Shown here: piece after piece, positions 1 to 5,079 of the stretch
Layout of the letters: the number at the start of each line of letters is the position of its first letter
Position numbering within the stretch: position 1 is the first letter of the stretch
Source: Desulfobulbaceae bacterium
Lineage (GTDB): Bacteria; Desulfobacterota; Desulfobulbia; Desulfobulbales; Desulfocapsaceae
Assembly: GCA_031256095.1 (NCBI GenBank)
Contig: JAIRRG010000202.1
Span: 1 to 7,060, forward strand
DNA length: 7,060 nt
Direction: 5' to 3'
The notes under the pieces: generated by a model
The model's database searches: none
Told to the model about the DNA's origin: nothing
The model's input: only the letters and a program-made list of their open reading frames with translations
Made by a program: the position numbers and the translations under genes

Positions 1-2
1 AT

Positions 3-279
3 GTCATTTCCCAGGGATTTGACAGCGCCAGAGCCATCTACATTGGCCGTGCCAATGGCATCAATTTAATAGGATTTAATGCCCGCGAAGTCACCGCCTA
101 TACCACCTTCCGCACCGAATCCGCGCGAGGTCTTTTCACGCATCCGCGCCGTCATTGATGTTGAACTGCTGCACTCGGAACCAAGGCATTACGGCGAGAA
201 GATTCCATTGTGGAAGAAGAATGAGACTAAGCGGCGCCGGATGACGTATACAGCATTTATGTTGCTTGCGCTTGATTGA
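3..279 (+). pseudogene. C-terminal remnant of a SanA/YdcF-like (DUF218) envelope protein, frameshifted and cut by the window edge
   Basis: Two reading frames together rebuild the end of a SanA-family protein. From base 3 the third frame reads ISQGFDSARAIYIGRANGI, matching the conserved segment 'ITQRFHCERALFIA..GI' of E. coli SanA. Near bases 120-127 the similarity moves to the first frame, which reads REVFSRIRAVIDVELL and then EPRHYGEKIPL, the family's C-terminal 'REFxARxxAxxDLYxxxxxPRFLGPxxPI' block. It stops at TGA 277-279 after a basic tail. One extra base in a GC-rich run (ccgcgcgagg) would explain the shift. SanA-type proteins are inner-membrane-anchored DUF218 proteins linked to envelope barrier function (vancomycin exclusion in E. 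coli). The N-terminal half lies outside the window. It may be a true pseudogene or a sequencing/assembly error; the family call is firm, the pseudogene call less so. Confidence 0.75.
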
Positions 280-504
280 CACATACTGTCTGGTTGCTGA
301 AGACTGGCGACCTATGTACAACAAGGAGCAATCGAGGAAAACATAAGTCAGGCTCTCGGATCAAAACCCATTCAGCACAGTGGTTGTTCCGGTTGACAAG
401 GGATGTTGGAAACTCTATATTCCGCCTCAAATGCGTCATTTTTTGGCGTGGCTGTTCAAATGAGATAGCGTCATTATAATCTATTTTAATCTTGGTCCGA
501 GAAT
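280..504. other. Intergenic region with one promoter, no gene seen
   Basis: This stretch between the sanA-like remnant and the 248-residue secreted protein gene holds a good sigma70 promoter (393-421) and about 75 nt of predicted 5' leader. Short open frames here have no start-site support, no recognisable domain and conflict with one another, so I call none of them genes. No clear terminator is visible after the sanA-like remnant. Confidence 0.6.
393..421 (+). promoter_or_regulatory. Predicted sigma70 promoter for the 248-residue secreted protein gene
   Basis: A perfect TTGACA -35 box (393-398) is followed by a 17-bp spacer and a TATATT -10 box (416-421), one base from consensus. Initiation is expected near 428, which gives a leader of about 77 nt before the start codon at 505. 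It is the best-matched -35/-10 pair I found in the window. Confidence 0.7.
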
Positions 505-1251
505 ATGCGAAAAATCTTCTTCTTTTCTCTCTTCGTCCTGATCCCATTGCTGCCAGAATCGGTCATGGCGCAAAACCCTGTCGATGCGGAGACCATTCAA
601 CAGGCCGATGCGATTATGCTCAAGGTCAAGACCGCCAACAGCTCCGAACTGCCGTCTCTTGTGGCCCAGTTTCAGCCTCTCGTCAACACCGGCGGATTGT
701 CCGGGTCGTGCCGAACCTTCTTGATTTCAATGCAGTCAGTAGCCTCGGCGACCACACCTTCAGATACTCTGAGCGTTATGCCGGAAGCGATGAAAAGTAG
801 TGTCAAGGCCCAAGATGAAGCCAATGAAAAGAACTTGGCGGTCGACCGGAAAGTGTGCGTCGATGCCGGTTCAGGCCAAGCCAGCGAGCCGATTGCCAGC
901 CGGCAAAAAGCTGGGGGAGGTGATGCCGCGCCAGGTTCTGACCAACAGATTGCCGAAGACGAAAGCGTTCCGATTCATGATCGTATTGTCACGCTGCGCA
1001 ACAAACTTGACGAGTATTTCCAGGCGGGGGACGAGGCTTCTCTTGAGGGCTTGAATCCGGTTTTCGACAAAATCGCCAAGAATAATGCCTATGAGACGAA
1101 TTGTCGTTTGGCCGCTTCAAATTCGATCAAACAAGTGGAAAAGTCTCTGAAAAGCATCCGGGCAACTGATGAAGACGGAAAGAATTTTGAGAAAAAGCTG
1201 GCCCATTTTGCATCCACTACGGTTGAGGGACTCCTGCAAAATTGCCAATGA
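505..1251 (+). CDS. Secreted protein of unknown function with two tandem cysteine-pair modules
   Basis: Encodes 248 residues of no family I recognise. Residues 1-22 form a signal peptide (MRK, a hydrophobic core, then a VMA|QN cleavage site), so the product should be periplasmic or secreted. The mature part is hydrophilic, probably helical, and has exactly four cysteines: C69, C118, C200 and C247. Residues 40-118 and 165-247 look like two copies of one module. Each has L-x2-L-x4-F-x2-(L/I) leading into a Cys-Arg pair exactly 20 residues after the first Leu (L49 to C69, L180 to C200), then a second Cys 49 or 47 residues later. A low-complexity linker rich in Gly, Ala, Ser, Asp and Gln (about 120-153) joins them. 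The likely arrangement is one disulfide per module. The start is fixed by an in-frame stop at 487 and the signal peptide, although the Shine-Dalgarno match is weak. The gene is probably monocistronic between the promoter at 393 and the hairpin at 1279. Confidence 0.85.
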   Translation: MRKIFFFSLFVLIPLLPESVMAQNPVDAETIQQADAIMLKVKTANSSELPSLVAQFQPLVNTGGLSGSCRTFLISMQSVASATTPSDTLSVMPEAMKSSVKAQDEANEKNLAVDRKVCVDAGSGQASEPIASRQKAGGGDAAPGSDQQIAEDESVPIHDRIVTLRNKLDEYFQAGDEASLEGLNPVFDKIAKNNAYETNCRLAASNSIKQVEKSLKSIRATDEDGKNFEKKLAHFASTTVEGLLQNCQ

Positions 1252-1278
1252 GTTTTTCAGGAAGTTGTCAATGTGTTG

Positions 1279-1301
1279 GCGCTTCATCGAAGCGCTTGTT
1301 T
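1279..1301 (+). terminator. Hairpin resembling an intrinsic terminator
   Basis: A perfect 7-bp stem, gcgcttc (1279-1285) and gaagcgc (1289-1295), with a 3-nt loop is followed by ttgttt. It lies 27 bp after the stop of the 248-residue gene and fits a terminator, although the T-tract is interrupted. An alternative pairing, tggcg (1277-1281) with cgcca (1304-1308), would disrupt the stem, so an attenuator upstream of the 99-residue gene is also possible. Confidence 0.5.
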
Positions 1302-1368
1302 GTCGCCAGGTCTCGCGGAAGCAGTTTTGCGTCGACCTGTGGTAGTTCAACCATTCTGAGGGATTTTT

Positions 1369-1668
1369 ATGCTTTTTCGTACCGTATTTGCCGCCGCCAG
1401 CCTTTTACTGCTTTCGGGAAGCGTATTTGCCGCCGGAGAGGCCATAGGCATTCCGGCATGTGATGATTTTTTGGCGAAATACCAGGCTTGCGTTACCGAC
1501 AAAGTGCCGGCGGACGAGAAGGCCATGATGCAAAGCGGCGTCGATGGGATGCGCAACGGCTGGCTGGCCGCCCGCGACTCAATCGAACGCCAAGACCTGG
1601 AAAACATTTGCAAGCAAGCTTCCACACAGATGAAGCAGACGTTCGATGCCTTCGGTTGCGCGTTGTAA
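1369..1668 (+). CDS. Small secreted four-cysteine protein (CX9C motif), function unknown
   Basis: Encodes 99 residues. Residues 1-21 are a clear signal peptide (basic MLFR, a LLLL core, SVFA|AG cleavage site), giving a mature protein of about 78 residues in the periplasm or outside the cell. The mature chain has four cysteines: C31 and C41 spaced CX9C in the segment IPACDDFLAKYQAC, then C81 and C97 spaced CX15C. The part between is charged and helix-forming, which suggests a disulfide-stapled helical hairpin. From general familiarity, small secreted proteins with a similar 'CDDFxxKYxAC...KVP' start occur as hypothetical proteins in diverse Gram-negative genomes; I know of no assigned function. 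The start has a good ribosome site, gaggga at 1358-1363, 5 nt before ATG. No clear promoter of its own is visible, so it may rely on read-through from the gene before it, also a secreted four-cysteine protein. Confidence 0.85.
   Translation: MLFRTVFAAASLLLLSGSVFAAGEAIGIPACDDFLAKYQACVTDKVPADEKAMMQSGVDGMRNGWLAARDSIERQDLENICKQASTQMKQTFDAFGCAL
1383..1435 (+). repeat. 14-bp direct repeat inside the signal-peptide coding region
   Basis: The 14-mer cgtatttgccgccg occurs at 1383-1396 and again at 1422-1435, 39 bp (13 codons) apart, so both copies are in the same frame and each encodes V-F-A-A. They bracket the hydrophobic core of the signal peptide. Slippage or recombination between them would remove 13 codons in frame. 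It may be no more than chance in an Ala-rich signal peptide. Confidence 0.6.
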
Positions 1669-1689
1669 ACTGAACGCCGAATAAACAGC

Positions 1690-1712
1690 AAAACGCCGGT
1701 TGGCGGTTTTTT
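1690..1712 (+). terminator. Intrinsic terminator after the 99-residue secreted protein gene
   Basis: An A-tract (1690-1693) leads into the stem cgcc (1694-1697), a ggtt loop and ggcg (1702-1705), then one bulged g and six T (1707-1712). The A-tract can pair with the U-tract to lengthen the stem. It lies 21 bp after the stop codon of the gene at 1369-1668, the normal position for a rho-independent terminator. Confidence 0.7.
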
Positions 1713-1807
1713 CGCCAAGGTGATCAAAAAATCCGATGATTTCGCGCCCCGGATGTGTGCTTGTTGTTCGCGCCCGCGTTTTCAGGGCAGGAATTTCACA
1801 AACTGAG

Positions 1808-1832
1808 TGGTGAGCGCATATCGCGCCCACCA
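1808..1832. repeat. Imperfect palindrome beside the leuD-tail copy
   Basis: tggtgagcgc (1808-1817) pairs with gcgcccacca (1823-1832) around a 5-nt loop, with one A/C mismatch. It holds the same position relative to the leuD-tail copy (1845-1885) as the palindrome at 2515-2531 holds to the true leuD end, and on the minus strand both follow an 'AATGG' stretch. The duplication may therefore have included a hairpin that later diverged. No T-tract follows on either strand. Confidence 0.5.
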
Positions 1833-1844
1833 TTCAAATCAATC

Positions 1845-1885
1845 AAACCAATCAATAATTGGCGTCGGCAAATTCCAGCCAGCCG
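1845..1885 (-). repeat. Second copy of the leuD 3' end (41-bp direct repeat, copy B)
   Basis: These 41 bp match 2540-2580 with a single difference (g1864 against a2559). Read on the minus strand they encode G-W-L-E-F-A-D-A-N-Y-stop, the exact C-terminus of LeuD, plus 8 bp beyond the stop; the one change is a synonymous GAT/GAC. Similarity ends abruptly at 1886, so this is a severed leuD tail and not a second gene. The copies are direct repeats 695 bp apart with the sel1 gene between them. Confidence 0.9.
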
Positions 1886-1931
1886 TTCTTCGTCTGGAGA
1901 CTAAGGGCGGGCGGAAATGGGTTAATTGATT

Positions 1932-1957
1932 GCTGGGTTTCGCAGGCTCAACCCAGC
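1932..1957. repeat. REP-like palindrome downstream of sel1
   Basis: gctgggtt (1932-1939) and aacccagc (1950-1957) form a perfect 8-bp inverted repeat around a 10-nt loop. On the minus strand it reads as a 'GTAGGCTGGGTTGAGC...AAACCCAGC' unit. From general familiarity this resembles a dispersed intergenic palindrome found in many bacterial genomes; genome-wide copy number cannot be judged here. It begins 16 bp beyond the sel1 stop and could cap that transcript, but no U-tract follows. Confidence 0.55.
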
Positions 1958-1972
1958 CTACGGACTACCGTT

Positions 1973-2473
1973 TCACCATTTTTCCCCTAGCTTTCGCAAA
2001 TTATATTGAGCATTTTCGTCTCCCTGCGCCGCCGCCATACGCCACCATTTCTTTGCCTCGTCCATGTCCTGGGCCACGCCGAAGCCTTTGGCATACATCA
2101 AGCCCAGATTCCATTGCCCGGCGCTATTACCCTGGTTGGCGGCCTTGCGCAACCAGGCCAGTGCCTGGCCGTAATTCTTGGCGACGCCGCGACCATTCCG
2201 ATACATCACGCCCAGATTGTTTTGCGCCCGGGCATAGCCCTGGTCGGCGGCTTTGCGCAACCATTCCACCGCTTGGCCGTCATCATGGGGCACGCCACCG
2301 TTTCCGAAGATATACATCTCACCCAGATTGTTTTGTGCCTCGGCGTTGCCTTGGGCCGCTTTGTGGCGAAGCTGGTCAATATTCTCCGCCCGCGCCAGCG
2401 TCCCGCTACCGCCAGCAAAGAGGCTCATCGTTACCGCCATCAAAACAATTATTAGTCTTATCGCGCTTCGCAT
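1973..2473 (-). CDS. Secreted Sel1-like repeat protein
   Basis: Encodes 166 residues. Residues 1-29 form a signal peptide (MRSAIR, a hydrophobic stretch, ARA|EN), so the product should be periplasmic or exported. The rest is three complete 36-residue Sel1-like (TPR-related) repeats at 39-74, 75-110 and 111-146. Each has the AAxQGxxxAQxNLGxMYxxGxGV signature with later A-x3-WLRK-type residues, and a truncated fourth repeat fills 147-166. Sel1 repeats form helical solenoids used as protein-interaction scaffolds; no partner or enzymatic domain is visible. I chose the internal ATG at 2471-2473, not the upstream one at 2528-2530, because AGGAGA (plus-strand 2482-2487) lies 8 nt ahead of it and it begins the signal peptide; the upstream extension lies in palindromic intergenic DNA. 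It is 73 bp after leuD on the same strand, where leuB is often found, and is bracketed by the leuD-tail repeat. It may be co-transcribed with leuCD but has no visible role in leucine synthesis. Confidence 0.9.
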   Translation of the reverse strand: MRSAIRLIIVLMAVTMSLFAGGSGTLARAENIDQLRHKAAQGNAEAQNNLGEMYIFGNGGVPHDDGQAVEWLRKAADQGYARAQNNLGVMYRNGRGVAKNYGQALAWLRKAANQGNSAGQWNLGLMYAKGFGVAQDMDEAKKWWRMAAAQGDENAQYNLRKLGEKW

Positions 2474-2514
2474 GGTTTCAGTCTCCTCTGTTTGGGGTGG
2501 GGGTATAATAATGC

Positions 2515-2531
2515 GGTGGGCAATGCCCACC
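2515..2531. repeat. Perfect short palindrome between leuD and sel1
   Basis: ggtgggc (2515-2521) and gcccacc (2525-2531) form a perfect 7-bp stem with a 3-nt loop. It lies 16 bp beyond the leuD stop on the minus strand. The form 'GGTGGGCATTGCCCACC' resembles dispersed intergenic palindromes known in many bacteria. No T-tract follows, so termination is doubtful; it could moderate read-through from leuD into sel1 or protect the leuCD mRNA 3' end. Confidence 0.6.
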
Positions 2532-2539
2532 CGCCATTA

Positions 2540-2580
2540 AAACCAATCAATAATTGGCATCGGCAAATTCCAGCCAGCCG
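2540..2580 (-). repeat. leuD 3' end, copy A of the 41-bp direct repeat
   Basis: This is the true end of leuD: the last 11 codons including the stop, plus 8 bp of downstream DNA. It is repeated at 1845-1885 with one synonymous difference. Weaker similarity continues past the repeat on its non-coding side (both copies go on to 'CCAT' and a GTGGGC-type palindrome), but stops at once on the coding side. Confidence 0.9.
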
Positions 2581-3074
2581 CCAGCGGCGATCAGCTTCTT
2601 GTCGAAAGGATTGAGCGTAAAAGAGCACTCGACCGTCGCCCTGTCGCCGTGGGCGGTCAGTTTTTCCTTTTCCAGGTCAACGGTCACCGTCACCTGGCCC
2701 TTGAGGGCGAAGAGGCGGTCGAGGTCGGCCTTGCTCAGTTCCGCCGCCAGGATGCCGCAGTTGAACATATTCTGGCGGAAGATGCGGGCAAAGCTCTCGG
2801 CGATAACGACATTGATGCCGTTGACCTCAAAGGCCCAGACCGCGTGCTCGCGCGACGAGCCGCAGCCGAAGTTGGCGCGACTGACCACCACCTTGGCCTC
2901 CCGCATCTCTTTGCTGTGCGGGTCGAAAGGCTTGCCATCAATAAGCAGGTCTTCGAGCAGATGCGGGCGCAGCGCCGTTTTCGTGATCTCGGTCAGGTAC
3001 TTGGCCGGGATGATTTCATCGGTGTTGATGTCGTTTCTATCTAAAAATATCGCTGGACCGCCGAATGTTTTCAT
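2547..3074 (-). CDS. leuD: 3-isopropylmalate dehydratase, small subunit
   Basis: Small (swivel-domain) subunit of isopropylmalate isomerase, which with LeuC converts 2-isopropylmalate to 3-isopropylmalate in the cytoplasmic leucine pathway. At 175 residues it is the short form that accompanies the ~420-residue LeuC type. Family marks are DINTDEIIPAKYL (15-27), the GCGSSREHA substrate-loop motif (70-78) and SFARIFRQNMFNCG (94-107). The start is supported by AGGAGA at plus-strand 3081-3086, 6 nt upstream. It lies 100 bp after leuC on the same strand, certainly as part of one transcription unit. The closely related homoaconitase and citraconate/methylmalate isomerase small subunits cannot be wholly excluded by sequence alone, but the leucine role is the most likely. 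The 3' end is duplicated 695 bp away. Confidence 0.95.
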   Translation of the reverse strand: MKTFGGPAIFLDRNDINTDEIIPAKYLTEITKTALRPHLLEDLLIDGKPFDPHSKEMREAKVVVSRANFGCGSSREHAVWAFEVNGINVVIAESFARIFRQNMFNCGILAAELSKADLDRLFALKGQVTVTVDLEKEKLTAHGDRATVECSFTLNPFDKKLIAAGGWLEFADANY

Positions 3075-3095
3075 GAATTTTCTCCTTGAGCAAGC

Positions 3096-3113
3096 AGCGC
3101 CGAAGGTGGCGCT
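3096..3113. other. Short hairpin in the leuC-leuD intergenic gap
   Basis: agcgcc (3096-3101) and ggcgct (3108-3113) form a perfect 6-bp stem with a 6-nt loop in the 97-bp gap between the two subunit genes, about 10 nt upstream of the leuD ribosome site on the minus strand. No U-tract follows it in the direction of transcription, so it is not a terminator. It may affect mRNA processing or the LeuC:LeuD ratio, or be incidental. Confidence 0.35.
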
Positions 3114-3174
3114 TTGACAGAATAATCGTCATGGCAAAATCTGTGAGTAACGCCGGTAATGCCGGAAGCGCCCA

Positions 3175-4461
3175 TCAGGCCAGCATGGGCCGCGGGTCGG
3201 CAATCACCCCGGCGACGGCTGTCGCCGCCGCTGAATAGGGGCTCATCAGATGCACCATGCCGCCTTTGCCCATGCGGCCATTGAAGTTGCGGTTGGTGGT
3301 TGAGGCGCAGACTTCGCCCTCGGCCAAGACGCCGCAGCTCATGCCCAGGCAGGCGCCGCAGGTTGGGTTGAGGACGCAGAATCCGGCGTCCATGAAAGTG
3401 GCGATGATGCCCTCGGCCAGCGCCTGCCGGTAAACGGCCGGCGTCGCGGGAGTGACGATGCCGCGCACGTTTTTGGCCACGTGTTTTCCTTTTAAGATGG
3501 CGGCGGCGGCCCGTAAATCTTCCATGCGGCCATTGGTGCAGGAGCCGATATACACTTGGTCGATCGGGGTTCCGGCCATGTCGCCGATGTCTTTTACCTG
3601 ATCCGGTTTGTAGCCGTGCGTCACCTGAGGCGCCAGATTCGTCACATCCATTTCAACGATGGAAACATATTTGGCGTCGGCATCGGCATGCCATTTACGA
3701 AAATCGGCGACGGCGGCATCGATATTGGCGTAATAGTTTTTGATGAATGGCCACAGGTATTCGGCGGTGACGCGGTCGGGCGGGCAGATGCCGCAGGTGG
3801 CCCCGGCCTCAACCGCCATGTTGCAGATGGTCATGCGCCCGGCCATATCCATGGCCGCCACCGCCTCGCCGCAAAATTCAATGACCAGATCGGTGGCGCC
3901 GGCGACGGTCAGTTTTTTAATGACCGCGAGAATGACGTCCTTGGCGGCGACACCCGTGGCCAGCCGACCGGAGAGGACAATCTTCATGCTTTTTGGGCTG
4001 CGGAAGGAACAGACGCCCTTATAAATGCCCACCTCCATGTCGGTGGTGCCGACACCGGCGGCGAAGGCGCCAAAGGCGCCGTGGGTGCAGGTATGGGAAT
4101 CGCCCATGATCAGCGTGTAGCCGGGGCGGACGAAACCCTTTTCTGGGAACAGGGCGTGGCAGACGCCGTTGTCGCCAATATCGAAGAAATCTTTGATGGC
4201 GTGCCGCCTGGCCCAGTCGCGCATGATCTTGCCCTGGGCCGCCGTCTTGGAGTCTTTGGCCGGGCTGACGTGGTCAATGACCACTTTGAGTTTCGTGGCG
4301 TCAAAGACCTGATCCATGCCCTTTTCCACCAGGTCCATAATGGCGATGGGCGTGGTGATTTCGTGGCAGAATACCGCGTCGAGACTGATAATTTCCGTGC
4401 CGGGGGTGGGCATGTCGCGCCGATGGGCGGCAAAAATCTTTTCGGCAATGGTCTGGCCCAT
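3175..4461 (-). CDS. leuC: 3-isopropylmalate dehydratase, large subunit (compact, HacA-like type)
   Basis: Catalytic 4Fe-4S subunit of isopropylmalate isomerase, an aconitase-superfamily enzyme acting with LeuD on 2-isopropylmalate. At 428 residues it is the compact LeuC form that is close to homoaconitase. Iron-sulfur ligands are visible as C308 (YIGSCTNGR) and C368/C371 (NPTCGACLG). Other family blocks are FCHEITTP (31-38), VIDHVSPAKDSKT (61-73) and MGDSHTCTHGAFGAFAAGVG (119-138). I chose the ATG at 4459-4461 (MGQTIAEKIF, the usual family N-terminus) because AGGAGA lies at plus-strand 4468-4473; an upstream in-frame ATG at 4507-4509 would add 16 atypical residues and lies in the leader hairpin. 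It heads the leuC-leuD-sel1 strand cluster, with a predicted promoter at 4560-4565. Confidence 0.95.
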   Translation of the reverse strand: MGQTIAEKIFAAHRRDMPTPGTEIISLDAVFCHEITTPIAIMDLVEKGMDQVFDATKLKVVIDHVSPAKDSKTAAQGKIMRDWARRHAIKDFFDIGDNGVCHALFPEKGFVRPGYTLIMGDSHTCTHGAFGAFAAGVGTTDMEVGIYKGVCSFRSPKSMKIVLSGRLATGVAAKDVILAVIKKLTVAGATDLVIEFCGEAVAAMDMAGRMTICNMAVEAGATCGICPPDRVTAEYLWPFIKNYYANIDAAVADFRKWHADADAKYVSIVEMDVTNLAPQVTHGYKPDQVKDIGDMAGTPIDQVYIGSCTNGRMEDLRAAAAILKGKHVAKNVRGIVTPATPAVYRQALAEGIIATFMDAGFCVLNPTCGACLGMSCGVLAEGEVCASTTNRNFNGRMGKGGMVHLMSPYSAAATAVAGVIADPRPMLA

Positions 4462-4494
4462 GCTGGTTCTCCTGCGAAAATGAATGATGAATGA

Positions 4495-4520
4495 CCGCCA
4501 GGCCGGCAAGACCGGGGCGG
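4495..4520 (-). promoter_or_regulatory. leuC: GC-rich leader hairpin upstream of leuC
   Basis: In the predicted leuC 5' leader, ccgcc (4495-4499) pairs with ggcgg (4516-4520), enclosing ccgg (4503-4506) with ccgg (4512-4515) around a 5-nt loop and leaving a 3-nt bulge. The result is a 9-bp all-GC stem. A cgccagg direct repeat (4496-4502 and 4530-4536) allows an alternative fold. I see no leucine-rich leader peptide and no U-tract, so classical leu attenuation is not supported. It may be an RNA stability or translation element. Confidence 0.4.
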
Positions 4521-4559
4521 CGGCGAAGCGCCAGGTGACAAATTCGCCTTGGTAAATTA

Positions 4560-4565
4560 ATTATA
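4560..4565 (-). promoter_or_regulatory. Predicted -10 box of the leuC promoter
   Basis: A perfect TATAAT on the minus strand lies about 98 nt upstream of the leuC start, in AT-rich DNA after the gene-dense region. No good TTGACA-like -35 box is found 16-18 bp further upstream (the bases there read GCAAAA or GGCAAA), so the promoter may depend on an activator or be misplaced. Initiation is expected near 4553. Confidence 0.5.
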
Positions 4566-4850
4566 CTACCATGAAGACTGGTTTTGCCGTAGCTGTCTGT
4601 GGCCAAGGAGAAAAAATTTGCCTCATGAGTTTCGTCCCATCTGTCTGTCCCTCTGGAATTTACCACTATTCTTACGATGATAGCATTGGTTTTCGCTGTT
4701 GTCAGGAACGAAATGAGGGCGCAATCGGCAAAAATATGAGCGATATGCGATGGTTTTTATTTGGTAGGATAAGCTGCCAAGATGGCATGATTGCCCGACA
4801 ATATCGGTCAATACTCATCGCCAAAACGGAGATAGATTTCCGATTCTTTT

Positions 4851-4879
4851 TTGACAGACCTTGTCGTTTATTTTATCCT
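4851..4879 (+). promoter_or_regulatory. Candidate sigma70 promoter for the terC leader transcript
   Basis: A perfect TTGACA (4851-4856), a 17-bp spacer and TATCCT (4874-4879, four of six consensus bases) form a reasonable promoter reading toward terC. A transcript from about 4886 would carry a leader near 255 nt, with the terminator-like hairpin at 5032-5079 inside it. Confidence 0.45.
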
Positions 4880-5031
4880 TATCTTGTCGCAAATTAATTG
4901 CGGCCAGATACATTTTCCTCTCTTGACATTATCAATGCCGCCTAGCGACTTTTTTTGCCTTTATAATACCGTAATCCGTATTCTTTTCATTGTGGACAGA
5001 CAAGCGTTGGCTTTCCGGCGCATTTTCCCGC

Positions 5032-5079
5032 AAGCCGTCGCCCTCTATTCCCCCCCATGTTGGGAACGGCGGCTTTTTT
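5032..5079 (+). terminator. Terminator-like hairpin in the terC leader (possible attenuator)
   Basis: aagccg (5032-5037) pairs with cggctt (5070-5075), and an inner tccc (5049-5052) can pair with ggga (5062-5065). The outer 3' arm runs straight into a U-tract ending at 5079. It lies 63 nt ahead of the terC start codon, and no other gene ends nearby, so its natural role would be premature termination of the terC mRNA. The long loop makes the fold uncertain. Confidence 0.5.

Noticed and set aside
276..479. 67-codon open frame before the first secreted-protein gene
   Set aside because: It runs through the consensus promoter at 393-421 and overlaps antisense frames, with no domain and no ribosome site.
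1930..2508. 192-codon open frame on the + strand opposite sel1
   Set aside because: Pro/Arg/Ser-rich antisense shadow; the minus strand has three regular 36-residue Sel1 repeats, a signal peptide and a good ribosome site.
1845..2580. A complete small mobile element between the leuD-tail repeats
   Set aside because: No transposase, integrase or terminal inverted repeats are present; only a direct repeat and palindromes are seen, so I report the structure as a rearrangement scar and not as a mobile element.
2554..3117. 187-codon open frame on the + strand opposite leuD
   Set aside because: Antisense to a complete leuD with all family motifs; no independent start-site support.
3556..4494. 312-codon open frame on the + strand opposite leuC
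   Set aside because: It is antisense to a clear leuC with intact iron-sulfur ligand motifs; its Gly/Asp/His-rich composition is that of a GC-bias shadow, and no domain is recognisable.
4571..4897. 108-codon open frame in the leuC-terC intergenic region
   Set aside because: AT-rich, with no recognisable domain and aromatic/Cys-rich composition typical of non-coding DNA. It overlaps the predicted leuC promoter region at one end and a candidate + strand promoter at the other.
4923..4967. Perfect TTGACA (4923-4928) and perfect TATAAT (4962-4967) as one promoter
   Set aside because: The spacing is 33 bp, far from the 16-18 bp needed, and neither box has a good partner at the proper distance.
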